Shown here: one piece after another, positions 1 through 5,490 of the stretch
Numbering within the stretch: the stretch's first letter is position 1
Layout of the letters: each line of letters opens with the position of its first letter
Origin: Elusimicrobiota bacterium
GTDB taxonomy: Bacteria > Elusimicrobiota > Elusimicrobia > O2-12-FULL-59-9
Length of the DNA: 9,915 nt
NCBI GenBank assembly: GCA_016206405.1
Contig: JACQRQ010000056.1
Coordinates: 1 to 9,915, forward strand
Direction of reading: 5' to 3'
Made by a program: the position numbers and the translations under genes
Notes under the pieces: generated by a model
What the model was told of the DNA's origin: nothing
The model's input: only the letters and a program-made list of their open reading frames with translations
Database searches by the model: none

Positions 1-63
1 CTCCGGAACCAGCGCCACGCGGCGCTCTCCGGCTCCTGTTTCTTTGAGTATCCCGATCTTCAT
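1..63 (-). CDS. pntA: NAD(P) transhydrogenase subunit alpha, N-terminal fragment (alanine dehydrogenase/PntA family)
   Basis: Only the first 21 codons are present. The ATG is at 63..61 and the gene runs off the left edge. The peptide starts MKIGILKE and ends GERRVALVPE. This is the classic N-terminus of the alanine dehydrogenase/PntA N-terminal domain, and the GERRVALVPE form is typical of transhydrogenase alpha subunits. In the family, PntA binds NAD(H) and works with membrane partners to couple hydride transfer between NADH and NADP+ to proton translocation. The gene lies 69 bp downstream of mltG and appears to have its own promoter (75-103). No Shine-Dalgarno sequence is visible before the ATG. 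Alanine dehydrogenase is the main alternative, and the fragment is too short to exclude it. Confidence 0.72.
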   Translation of the reverse strand, partial: MKIGILKETGAGERRVALVPE

Positions 64-70
64 AGCAAGT

Positions 71-89
71 GGAAAATCTACAATTTTCC
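71..89. promoter_or_regulatory. Perfect 7-bp dyad overlapping the pntA -10 region (possible operator)
   Basis: GGAAAAT (71-77), five spacer bases, then ATTTTCC (83-89) form a perfect inverted repeat. It covers the proposed -10 element and part of the spacer of the pntA promoter, a typical place for a repressor operator. It could instead be a weak hairpin at the end of the mltG transcript. The stem is AT-rich and has no U-tract after it, so a terminator is less likely. No regulator family can be named from the sequence. Confidence 0.4.
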
Positions 90-103
90 GCGCGGAGTGT
101 CAA
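75..103 (-). promoter_or_regulatory. Putative sigma70-type promoter of pntA
   Basis: On the minus strand a perfect -35 TTGACA (98-103) is followed by a 17-nt spacer and then TAGATT (75-80), a 4/6 match to the -10 consensus. Transcription would start near position 68, only about 5 nt before the ATG at 63. The message would therefore be leaderless or nearly so, which fits the lack of a Shine-Dalgarno sequence. The assignment rests on consensus matching alone. Confidence 0.5.
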
Positions 104-132
104 ACGTCGGAAAACGCCTCGCGGAAGAAACC

Positions 133-1092
133 TTATTTATTGGGGGTCTTCTGCGTCCGCCGGTTCAAATCCCTTTCTTGTTTGGCCCTGCTTTTCGCCC
201 GGAGATGGTTCTCGAAGCTTTGGCTGAAGGTGTGCCCGCCCGTATTGTCGGCCACAAAGTACAGGGCCTCGGTGGGCTGCGGATACAGCACGCCGGCGAT
301 GGAGGCGAAGCCCGGATTGCATATGGGGCGCGGCGGCAACCCCCCGTACAGGTATGTATTGAAGGGGGAGGGGTATTTCAGGTCCTCGAGAGTCAATCCT
401 TTTTTCCAATATCCAAGGGCGTATTGGACGGTCGGGTCGGCCTCCAGGTTCATCCTTTTCCTCAGGCGATTCAAATAGACGGAGGCGATCACGGGCTTCT
501 CGTCCTGCCGAACGGCTTCGCGTTCCACGATGGAGGCCAAAATCACCACCTGCTGCAGGGGGTGGCTGGCGCGGGCGCGGTAGAACGCCGGGAGCACCTT
601 GTCCAAAAATTCCTCGTGCATGATCCGGGCGACCTTCGCCGCCGGCATGCTTTTGCTCAAAAAATAGGTCGCCGGGAAGAGGTAGCCCTCCCAGTCCCGG
701 GAGTAAACGTAGCGGACAAACTCCGTCTGGGGCGCGATGTCGAGATTTTCGAGCCGCTCGCCGATCTGCTCCACGCGCCAGCCTTCAGGGATGGTGACCC
801 GGATGTAGTCTCTTCCGCCCCGAAGGAGCTTCCATAACACCACCGGCGAGAGCATCCCTTCGTTGAGCACGTATTCCCCGGGCTTCAGCGAGCGGTCCAA
901 CCGCGAAAAAAGCGCCATGGCCTTAAACGCGGCGGGAAAACGGATCACCTTGTTTTGTCCGAGGATTTCCGAAATCCTCTGGGCGCTGGCGCCGGTGGGG
1001 ATGATGACCTCCACCTCTGGGCCGTTGCGCAGCCACAGCGCCGCGGCCAGCAGCAGAAATGCGCAGAAAATCGCCGCCAGCGTTCCTTTCAT
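133..1092 (-). CDS. mltG: Endolytic murein transglycosylase MltG (YceG-like)
   Basis: This 319-aa protein belongs to the MltG/YceG family. These inner-membrane lytic transglycosylases cleave nascent glycan strands inside the chain and so limit glycan length. An N-terminal membrane anchor (about residues 4-21) is followed by a LysM-like segment (about 28-95) and the catalytic YceG domain. The ASIVEREA motif places the likely catalytic Glu at residue 190, matching the essential Glu of E. coli MltG. Further family blocks are LEADPTVQYALG, the SPFNTY segment, GLPPRPICNPG and the C-terminal YFVADNTGGHTFS. The length is close to the usual 320-345 aa. The start codon overlaps the thpR stop as ATGA, and there is no clear Shine-Dalgarno sequence, so translation is probably coupled to thpR. 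The C-terminal tail is basic. Confidence 0.96.
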   Translation of the reverse strand: MKGTLAAIFCAFLLLAAALWLRNGPEVEVIIPTGASAQRISEILGQNKVIRFPAAFKAMALFSRLDRSLKPGEYVLNEGMLSPVVLWKLLRGGRDYIRVTIPEGWRVEQIGERLENLDIAPQTEFVRYVYSRDWEGYLFPATYFLSKSMPAAKVARIMHEEFLDKVLPAFYRARASHPLQQVVILASIVEREAVRQDEKPVIASVYLNRLRKRMNLEADPTVQYALGYWKKGLTLEDLKYPSPFNTYLYGGLPPRPICNPGFASIAGVLYPQPTEALYFVADNTGGHTFSQSFENHLRAKSRAKQERDLNRRTQKTPNK

Positions 1093-1673
1093 GGCTGCGC
1101 GCTCGCGCCCTGCAGAGGCGCCTGCAAAAGGGGAAAGTGCTCCGCGCCCGACGCCGACAATTCGCTGCGGTAAAGAACCAGCCGCCCGGCCAGCATCTGT
1201 CCCGCGAAGAAAGGAGCGGCCGCCGGTCCCTGAAGCGTTTGCTGAAGGCGGACCAAATTTCTAGCCGAGCGCATTCGCCCCAAAGTCAGATGCGGGACGA
1301 AAGGTTTGTCGGGAGCGGGAAAATCGCGGCGTGCGAGCTCCCGATGAAGGTCCTGCGCCAACCGGATTATTTGCTCCGCGCCCCGGCCGACGCCCGCCCA
1401 AATCACGCGGGGGCGGCTGAGGGAGCCGAAGGCGCCGACATGGTCCAGACTCAGATCGAAGCTGGGATTTCGGCGGGCGGAGGCTTCAACCGCCGCCGTG
1501 AGAGGCTCCAAACGGTCCTCGGAAATCTCCGCGTTGAAATAGAGGGTGAAATGGAATTGCCGGGGGCTGGTCCATTTAAAATTCGCCCCGGAGCGCTTCA
1601 GGTCGTCTTGGTATCGGGACAACGAAGCCGCCATCGATTCATCCAGTGGAAGCGCGACGAAGATTCGCAGCAC
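1089..1673 (-). CDS. thpR: RNA 2',3'-cyclic phosphodiesterase (2'-5' RNA ligase family)
   Basis: This 194-aa protein is of the LigT/ThpR family in the 2H phosphoesterase superfamily. Family members hydrolyse 2',3'-cyclic phosphate RNA ends and can join tRNA halves through 2'-5' linkages in vitro. Both signature HxTx motifs are present: HFTL at residues 41-44 and HLTL at 128-131. The N-terminus LRIFVALPL is also typical. The start is GTG at 1673..1671. It is supported by the conserved N-terminus and by a GGAG five nt upstream, although that GGAG belongs to the end of the inserted element. The gene overlaps mltG by 4 nt (ATGA). Before the insertion its GTG would have overlapped the stop codon of the mutase gene (TAGTG). 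The length is normal (about 180-195 aa). Confidence 0.94.
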   Translation of the reverse strand: MLRIFVALPLDESMAASLSRYQDDLKRSGANFKWTSPRQFHFTLYFNAEISEDRLEPLTAAVEASARRNPSFDLSLDHVGAFGSLSRPRVIWAGVGRGAEQIIRLAQDLHRELARRDFPAPDKPFVPHLTLGRMRSARNLVRLQQTLQGPAAAPFFAGQMLAGRLVLYRSELSASGAEHFPLLQAPLQGASAQP

Positions 1674-1677
1674 TAAG
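1673..1677. repeat. Left target-site duplication CTAAG
   Basis: The 5-mer CTAAG directly precedes the left terminal inverted repeat and recurs in direct orientation just after the right end (1945-1949). Its first base is also the first base of the thpR GTG start codon as read on the minus strand. Confidence 0.7.
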
Positions 1678-1707
1678 GCTCCGTCGTGAAATTACTGGCA
1701 AATTTGG
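1678..1707 (+). repeat. Left terminal inverted repeat of the MITE-like element
   Basis: Read inward, the left end begins GCTCCGTCGTGAAATTA. The reverse complement of the right end begins GCTCCGTCATGAAATAA, so 15 of the first 17 positions agree. The next 13 positions agree at 9, sharing the block AATTTG. Confidence 0.78.
1679..1682 (-). promoter_or_regulatory. Ribosome binding site for thpR supplied by the element's end
   Basis: On the minus strand GGAG lies five nt before the thpR GTG start. These four bases are part of the terminal inverted repeat (GACGGAGC when read outward). The inserted element therefore provides the Shine-Dalgarno sequence now used by thpR. Confidence 0.55.
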
Positions 1708-1730
1708 AGGCCCAGATTCGTGGTGAGTTC

Positions 1731-1786
1731 GAGGCGCGAGGAGGGAGCAATGCCCCAGCGCATTGTGACCGATGAGCAACGAAGAA
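1731..1786 (+). repeat. Dispersed stem-loop repeat, copy A
   Basis: The left flank AGGCGCGAGGAG (1732-1743) is followed by a stem CAATGC/GCATTG (1748-1753 and 1760-1765) with a 6-nt loop, then the right flank CGATGAGCAACGA. Copy C at 9806-9858 has the same flanks (11/12 on the left, 12/13 on the right) around a completely different but still self-complementary stem. Confidence 0.75.
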
Positions 1787-1840
1787 ATCGCCCGAAGATG
1801 GGCCTCCCCGAAGGGCCGGGGCGCTTTTGGCGTGCGACGG

Positions 1841-1899
1841 CGTCGTTCGTCGCTTACGATGCCTCCAGCATCGCCACGCTTCTCTCTCCTTGTCTCGCT
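1841..1899 (-). repeat. Dispersed stem-loop repeat, copy B (opposite orientation to copy A)
   Basis: Read on the minus strand, the copy has an AAGGAG-containing left flank, a stem CGATGC/GCATCG (1857-1862 and 1868-1873) with a 5-nt loop, and the flank AAGCGACGAACGACGCC. That flank matches copy C at every position except for a 3-nt deletion. The stem bases are again specific to this copy. Confidence 0.7.
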
Positions 1900-1914
1900 C
1901 CAAAATCACTTCCG

Positions 1915-1944
1915 GCAAATTGGTCATTTATTTCATGACGGAGC
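1915..1944 (-). repeat. Right terminal inverted repeat of the MITE-like element
   Basis: This is the partner of the repeat at 1678-1707. It ends GACGGAGC on the plus strand at 1937-1944 and is followed at once by the CTAAG duplication. Confidence 0.78.
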
Positions 1945-1949
1945 CTAAG
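1945..1949. repeat. Right target-site duplication CTAAG
   Basis: This is a direct copy of the 5-mer at 1673-1677. On the minus strand it contains the TAG stop codon of the mutase (1945-1947), so the insertion left the mutase reading frame intact. Confidence 0.7.
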
Positions 1950-3543
1950 GTAATTTATACTCGCCGAAAACAGCCTGCAGGCACGACACGATTTCGCCCA
2001 GGCTGGCGTAGGCGCGCACCGCCTCCAAGACGGCCGGCAGGATGTTTTCCGGGCCGCGGGCGGCGCGCGCGAGGTTTTCCAAGCCGCGCCGGACGCGGGC
2101 ATTGTCGCGCGAAGCCTTCAGTTTTTTGAGCCGCGCCTTCTGCTGTCTTTCCACGGAGCCCGGAATTCTCAAAATCCGCACTTTCGCGCCGTTGCCCTCG
2201 TAAAGGTTGACGCCCACCACCTTTCTTTTTCTTGCGGCGACGGCCTGCTCGTGGCGGTAGGCCGTCCGGGAGATTTCGCGGTCGAAATATCCGGAGGAGA
2301 GCCCGGCCAGGACTCCGCCCATGCCCTCGATCTCGCCGATGATCTTGAGGGCCGCCTGCTCCATGGCGCAGGTCAGGGATTCCAGATAATAGGAGCCGCC
2401 GAAGGGGTCGACCGTCCCCGTCAAGCCGGATTCATGCGCCAGAATCTGCTGCGTGCGCAGCGCCAAAGTGACGGCTTCTTCGGTGGGCAAGGCCAAGGCT
2501 TCGTCGTAAGAATTGGTGTGCAGGCTCTGCGTGCCGCCCAAGACGGCCGCCAACGCCTGATAGGCGGTGCGCACCAAATTGTTCATGGGCTGCTGCGCGG
2601 TGAGGGAGACGCCGGCCGTCTGGCAATGCACCGGCAGCATCCAGGAGGTCGGTTTCTGCGCGTGGAATTCCTCTTTCATCATCCGCGCCCACAGCCGCCG
2701 CGCCGCCCGCAGCTTGGCGATTTCCTCAAAAAAATAGTTATGCACGTCGAAAAAGAAGGAAAGATTCCTCGCGAAAGCGTCCGGGGAAAGCCCTCTGGCC
2801 GTCAAGCGCCTGACGTATTCCCTGCCGTTGGCCAAAGTGAAAGCCAGTTCCTGCACGGCGCTGGCCCCGGCTTCGCGGATGTGGTAGCCCGAAATGGAAA
2901 TCGGATAAAAGCGCGGCGCTTCTTTCACGCAAAACTCGATCGTGTCGAGCACCAGGCGCAATGACGGCTCGGGCGGGTAGAGATATTCGTTTTGAGCGAT
3001 GTATTCCTTGAGGATATCGAGCTGGAGGGTGCCCCGCAAGCGCTGCCACGGCACTCCTTGCCGGTCGGCCATGGCCAGATACATGGCCAGAAGAACGGGG
3101 GCCGGCAGGTTGATGGTCATCGACGTCGAGACTCCGCCGAGGTCGATGCCGTCGAAAAGAATCTCGAAATCCGCGAGCGAGGAGACGGCGACGCCCTCCC
3201 GCCCGACCTCTCCCTCGGCGCGCGGGACGTCGCCGTCGATGCCCAAGAGCGTGGGAAGGACGAAAGCGGTCGAGAGGCCGGTCTCGCCGTGGCCTAAAAG
3301 GTATTTAAATCGCTTGTTGGTTTCCCGCGGGCCTTGGTGGCCGGCGAACTGCCGCATGGTCCAAAGCCGGGTCCGGTAGCCGGAGGCCAAGAGGCCGCGC
3401 GTGAAGGGATAGTGGCCGGGATCGCCGAGGTCGCGCGCGTAGTCGATCCCCGCGGCATCCTCGGCCGCATAAACTGTCTTGACGGGAAGATCGGAAAGGG
3501 TGGCCGGTTCGCCGGCGGCGGACGGCGCAAGCTCGACCGCCAT
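1945..3543 (-). CDS. Coenzyme B12-dependent acyl-CoA mutase, large (catalytic) subunit; isobutyryl-CoA mutase-like
   Basis: This 532-aa protein is of the methylmalonyl-CoA mutase family and contains only the TIM-barrel acyl-CoA domain. The C-terminal cobalamin-binding domain (DxHxxG) is absent, so a separate small subunit must exist outside this window. Family blocks seen are FTRG, LWTMRQFAG, TGLSTAF, STSMTIN, YPPEPSLRL, ISISGYHIREAGA (His221, matching catalytic His244 of Propionibacterium MCM), HTNSYDEALALPTEEA and DPFGGSYYLE. Aligned to that enzyme, Tyr89 is Phe (F66) and Arg207 is Gln (Q184). These are the changes known from isobutyryl-CoA mutases, so methylmalonyl-CoA is probably not the substrate. 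The usual FDLPT reads FVLPT (V95). The gene starts by a TGATG overlap with the upstream Fe-S carrier and has no clear Shine-Dalgarno sequence. It ends at the boundary of the MITE-like element. Confidence 0.9.
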   Translation of the reverse strand: MAVELAPSAAGEPATLSDLPVKTVYAAEDAAGIDYARDLGDPGHYPFTRGLLASGYRTRLWTMRQFAGHQGPRETNKRFKYLLGHGETGLSTAFVLPTLLGIDGDVPRAEGEVGREGVAVSSLADFEILFDGIDLGGVSTSMTINLPAPVLLAMYLAMADRQGVPWQRLRGTLQLDILKEYIAQNEYLYPPEPSLRLVLDTIEFCVKEAPRFYPISISGYHIREAGASAVQELAFTLANGREYVRRLTARGLSPDAFARNLSFFFDVHNYFFEEIAKLRAARRLWARMMKEEFHAQKPTSWMLPVHCQTAGVSLTAQQPMNNLVRTAYQALAAVLGGTQSLHTNSYDEALALPTEEAVTLALRTQQILAHESGLTGTVDPFGGSYYLESLTCAMEQAALKIIGEIEGMGGVLAGLSSGYFDREISRTAYRHEQAVAARKRKVVGVNLYEGNGAKVRILRIPGSVERQQKARLKKLKASRDNARVRRGLENLARAARGPENILPAVLEAVRAYASLGEIVSCLQAVFGEYKLP

Positions 3544-3866
3544 CAGACCGAAAAAGAGGCGCCGCAGGAGCAGGAGCCTGACGCGTTCGGATTTTTGAGC
3601 TCGAAGCCGGAAGCCATCAGGCTTTCCTTGTAGTCGACGACGGCCCCTTTGACGAAATTCAAGGTGCGGGCATCCACCGCCACTTTGGCGCCGTCGTGCT
3701 CCGCCACCGCGTCTCCGAGAGCGCGCTTATCCGTGAACTGAAATTCGTAGCGCATTCCGGAACAGCCGCCGGCCATAACCTTCAGGCGCAAAAACCCGCC
3801 GGGCATGTTTTGTCCGGCGAGAACAGCCTTGATTTGTCGCGCTGCGGCCGGCGTTATCGTCAGCAT
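3543..3866 (-). CDS. A-type iron-sulfur carrier (HesB/IscA/ErpA family), second copy
   Basis: This 107-aa protein is of the HesB/IscA family, small carriers that deliver Fe-S clusters or iron to apoproteins in the cytoplasm. The three ligand cysteines are present: Cys35 in GGCSGMRYEF, and Cys99 and Cys101 in GSCSCG near the C-terminus. The chosen ATG (3866..3864) has AGGAG eight nt upstream and gives the usual N-terminus MLTITPAAARQIK. A longer frame back to 3908 would overlap the preceding gene and add 14 unlike residues. The gene follows its paralogue after 11 nt, and its TGA overlaps the mutase ATG (TGATG). Which subtype it is (IscA, ErpA or SufA) cannot be decided. Confidence 0.93.
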   Translation of the reverse strand: MLTITPAAARQIKAVLAGQNMPGGFLRLKVMAGGCSGMRYEFQFTDKRALGDAVAEHDGAKVAVDARTLNFVKGAVVDYKESLMASGFELKNPNASGSCSCGASFSV

Positions 3867-3877
3867 CGTTGCCGCTC

Positions 3878-4201
3878 CTAAAACTGGTTCGATTTCCCGC
3901 AGCCGCAAGTGCCCTTGACCTGGGGATTAGTTATCTTGAAGCCGGAGCGCGTCTCGCTTCGCTCGTAATCGAGCGTCGAGTCTTTCAGCTTCTCGTACGA
4001 TTGAGCGTCGACGACGACCTCAAAGCCGTCGAAGCCGGCGTTCACGTCGCCGTCTTTCCTGTCGTCGAAGCTGAAAGCGTATTCAAAACCGGCGCAGCCG
4101 CTCGGCTTGAGGGCGATGCGCAGGGCCTTGCCCCGGATTTGAGAGTCGGCTTCAAAGTAAGATTTCACCTGTTTTACCGCGTTTTCCGTCAGAGTCAGCA
4201 T
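3878..4201 (-). CDS. A-type iron-sulfur carrier (HesB/IscA/ErpA family), first copy
   Basis: This 107-aa protein is the first gene of its operon, with ligand cysteines Cys36 (SGCAGFEY), Cys99 and Cys101 (GTCGCG). The start at 4201..4199 is favoured over an upstream ATG at 4255. GGGAGG lies about five nt before it, the N-terminus MLTLTENAVKQVK is family-like, and the upstream ATG lies within the -35 region of the likely promoter (4227-4255). The protein has the same length as the next gene product but clearly different sequence (SGCAGFEYAF versus GGCSGMRYEF). This indicates an old duplication or two distinct A-type subtypes rather than a recent copy. Its stop codon overlaps the next gene's Shine-Dalgarno sequence (TAGGAG). 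Confidence 0.93.
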   Translation of the reverse strand: MLTLTENAVKQVKSYFEADSQIRGKALRIALKPSGCAGFEYAFSFDDRKDGDVNAGFDGFEVVVDAQSYEKLKDSTLDYERSETRSGFKITNPQVKGTCGCGKSNQF

Positions 4202-4226
4202 GGGCGCCTCCCGTGGGTCTAAAAAT

Positions 4227-4255
4227 AGTATAGCGCCTTTCCCCGTAATTTTCAA
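4227..4255 (-). promoter_or_regulatory. Strong sigma70-type promoter of the Fe-S carrier/mutase operon
   Basis: On the minus strand, TTGAAA (4250-4255) and TATACT (4227-4232) are separated by exactly 17 nt. Each hexamer matches 5 of 6 consensus bases. Transcription would start near 4220, about 20 nt before the ATG at 4201, leaving room for the GGGAGG ribosome binding site. It probably drives both Fe-S carriers and the mutase, and originally thpR-mltG by read-through. No IscR-type operator was recognised. Confidence 0.75.
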
Positions 4256-4263
4256 CGCAATTT

Positions 4264-4282
4264 CGCCGGTGTGCGGCCGGCG
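4264..4282 (-). terminator. Weak terminator-like hairpin after tyrS
   Basis: CGCCGG (4264-4269) and CCGGCG (4277-4282) form a perfect 6-bp stem with a 7-nt loop, located 15 nt past the tyrS stop. On the minus strand it is followed by AAATTGCG rather than a run of T, so intrinsic termination would be inefficient. Confidence 0.25.
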
Positions 4283-4296
4283 CGTCTCGCCGAGAG

Positions 4297-5481
4297 TTAT
4301 TCCGGCGGCAGGAGCTTCCGGAATTGGCGCTTGCCGACTTGGAGGATGGCTTCCCCGGCGATTTCCAAGGGCTCGTCCGCCAGGCAGACTCTGTCCTTGA
4401 CGCGAACGGCCCGCTGCTTGAGCAGCCGCCTGGCCTCGTTTTTGCTGGGGGCGGTTTGGGACTCGACCATGACCTCCACCAAAGTCATGGAAGTCCTGGG
4501 AAGGCGAAAGGAGGGGATATCGGAGGGGATTTCCTTGCGGCTGAAGACCCTCTCAAACTCCGCGCGCGCCTCGCGAGCGGCCTCGGCGCCGTGGAAGCTT
4601 TTCACCAGCCTCTCGGATAAATCCAGCTTGGCCTGTTTGGGATGAAGCGCTTTGACCGCGCTTAAATCGGCGTCGGTCAACAGCTCATAATAGCGCAGCA
4701 TCAGGGGATCGGAAAGGGACATCGCCTTGCCGAACATATCGGCCGGGGCCTCTTCCAGGGCGATATAGTTCCCATAACTTTTCGACATTTTTTTGACCCC
4801 ATCGGTGCCCTCCAGAAGCGGCAGGGTTAAAACGACCTGCGGCGGCTGGGAAAAATCCTTCTGCATCTGGCGGCCCATCAAGAGATTGAAAAGTTGGTCG
4901 TTGCCGCCGATTTCCACGTCGGCTTTGACCGCGACGGAATCGTACGCCTGAAACAGAGGATAAAGGATTTCCGCCAAAGTGATCGGCAGCTCCTGCTTGC
5001 GTCTTTGGGTGAACTCTTCGCGCTCCAAAAGCCGCAGGACCGAATAGCGCGTGAGGAAGGCCTGCAGCGGCGAGCCCGCCTCGATGGCGCGCTCCACTCG
5101 AAAAACGGGCGCCAGCCACTCCGAATTGAAGCGGATTTCGGTTTTGGCCGGGTCTAAAATCTTGAAGGCCTGACTCTGATAGGTCTGAGCGTTTTTTTCG
5201 ATGGTCTCGAAGCTCAGCGCGGGGCGGGTTTTGTCGCGGCCGGAGGGGTCTCCCACCTGCGCGGTGAAGTCGCCGAGAATCAGCACGGCGTGGTGCCCTA
5301 GGTCCTGGAAAGTCCGCAGCTTGTGCAGGACGACGGCGTGGCCCAGGTGCAGGTCGGGAGAGGTCGGGTCGACCCCCAACTTGACCCGGAGGGGGTTCTT
5401 TAGGGCGAGCTTCTCTTCAAGATCTTTTTGCGTGAAAAGCTCGACGGCGCCGCGCCGGATGGATTCCAAAGCCGCTTGCAT
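4297..5481 (-). CDS. tyrS: Tyrosyl-tRNA synthetase
   Basis: This class I aminoacyl-tRNA synthetase charges tRNA-Tyr. The start used here gives 394 aa. From a GTG at 5487 the protein would be 396 aa, and positions below use that numbering. The HIGH-type motif is HLGH (47-50) within GVDPTSPDLHLGH. GGNDQLFNLLMGR (194-206) is the conserved dimer/active-site segment, and KMSKS lies at 233-237. The C-terminus (about 325-390) is an S4-like RNA-binding domain. The spacing and sequence fit the TyrZ-like branch (about 400 aa) rather than E. coli TyrS. ATG 5481 was preferred because neither start has a clear Shine-Dalgarno sequence and ATG is the usual codon. The gene begins 9 nt after the stop of the DUF2723 gene, so it is probably cotranscribed with priA. 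Confidence 0.95.
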   Translation of the reverse strand: MQAALESIRRGAVELFTQKDLEEKLALKNPLRVKLGVDPTSPDLHLGHAVVLHKLRTFQDLGHHAVLILGDFTAQVGDPSGRDKTRPALSFETIEKNAQTYQSQAFKILDPAKTEIRFNSEWLAPVFRVERAIEAGSPLQAFLTRYSVLRLLEREEFTQRRKQELPITLAEILYPLFQAYDSVAVKADVEIGGNDQLFNLLMGRQMQKDFSQPPQVVLTLPLLEGTDGVKKMSKSYGNYIALEEAPADMFGKAMSLSDPLMLRYYELLTDADLSAVKALHPKQAKLDLSERLVKSFHGAEAAREARAEFERVFSRKEIPSDIPSFRLPRTSMTLVEVMVESQTAPSKNEARRLLKQRAVRVKDRVCLADEPLEIAGEAILQVGKRQFRKLLPPE

Positions 5482-5490
5482 CGCCACATT

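Larger units (their letters stand above)
1678..1944. mobile_element. MITE-like non-autonomous element, 267 bp, with no transposase
   Basis: The segment is bounded by terminal inverted repeats beginning GCTCCGTC, with 24 of 30 terminal positions matching, and is flanked by the direct 5-mer CTAAG on both sides. Inside each terminal repeat lies one copy of a short stem-loop repeat (1731-1786 and 1841-1899). The two copies face opposite ways, so the whole element is an imperfect palindrome. The centre (about 1788-1825) holds short GC-rich hairpins. No reading frame has protein-like composition or a transposase motif. Joining the flanks and keeping one CTAAG gives a clean TAGTG overlap between the mutase stop and the thpR start, which supports insertion. 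The family is unknown to me; a related full-length transposon elsewhere in the genome would be expected to mobilise it. Confidence 0.8.

Noticed and set aside
1788..1826. GC-rich hairpins followed by TTTT on the plus strand, resembling an intrinsic terminator
   Set aside because: No plus-strand gene ends here, and on the minus strand the hairpins have no T-tract after them. They are better seen as the central part of the palindromic element.
1673..1927. An 84-codon minus-strand open frame between the mutase and thpR
   Set aside because: It lies almost wholly inside the MITE-like element and is a translation of its terminal and internal inverted repeats. Its composition is not protein-like and no family motif is visible.
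1720..1938. Plus-strand open frames across the same element
   Set aside because: These are the mirror frames of an imperfect palindrome. They have no plausible ribosome binding site or motif, and no other plus-strand gene is supported in the window.
4202..4255. Longer N-terminus of the first Fe-S carrier from the ATG at 4255
   Set aside because: That start lies in the -35 region of the likely promoter, whereas the Met at 4201 has GGGAGG about five nt upstream and the normal family N-terminus.
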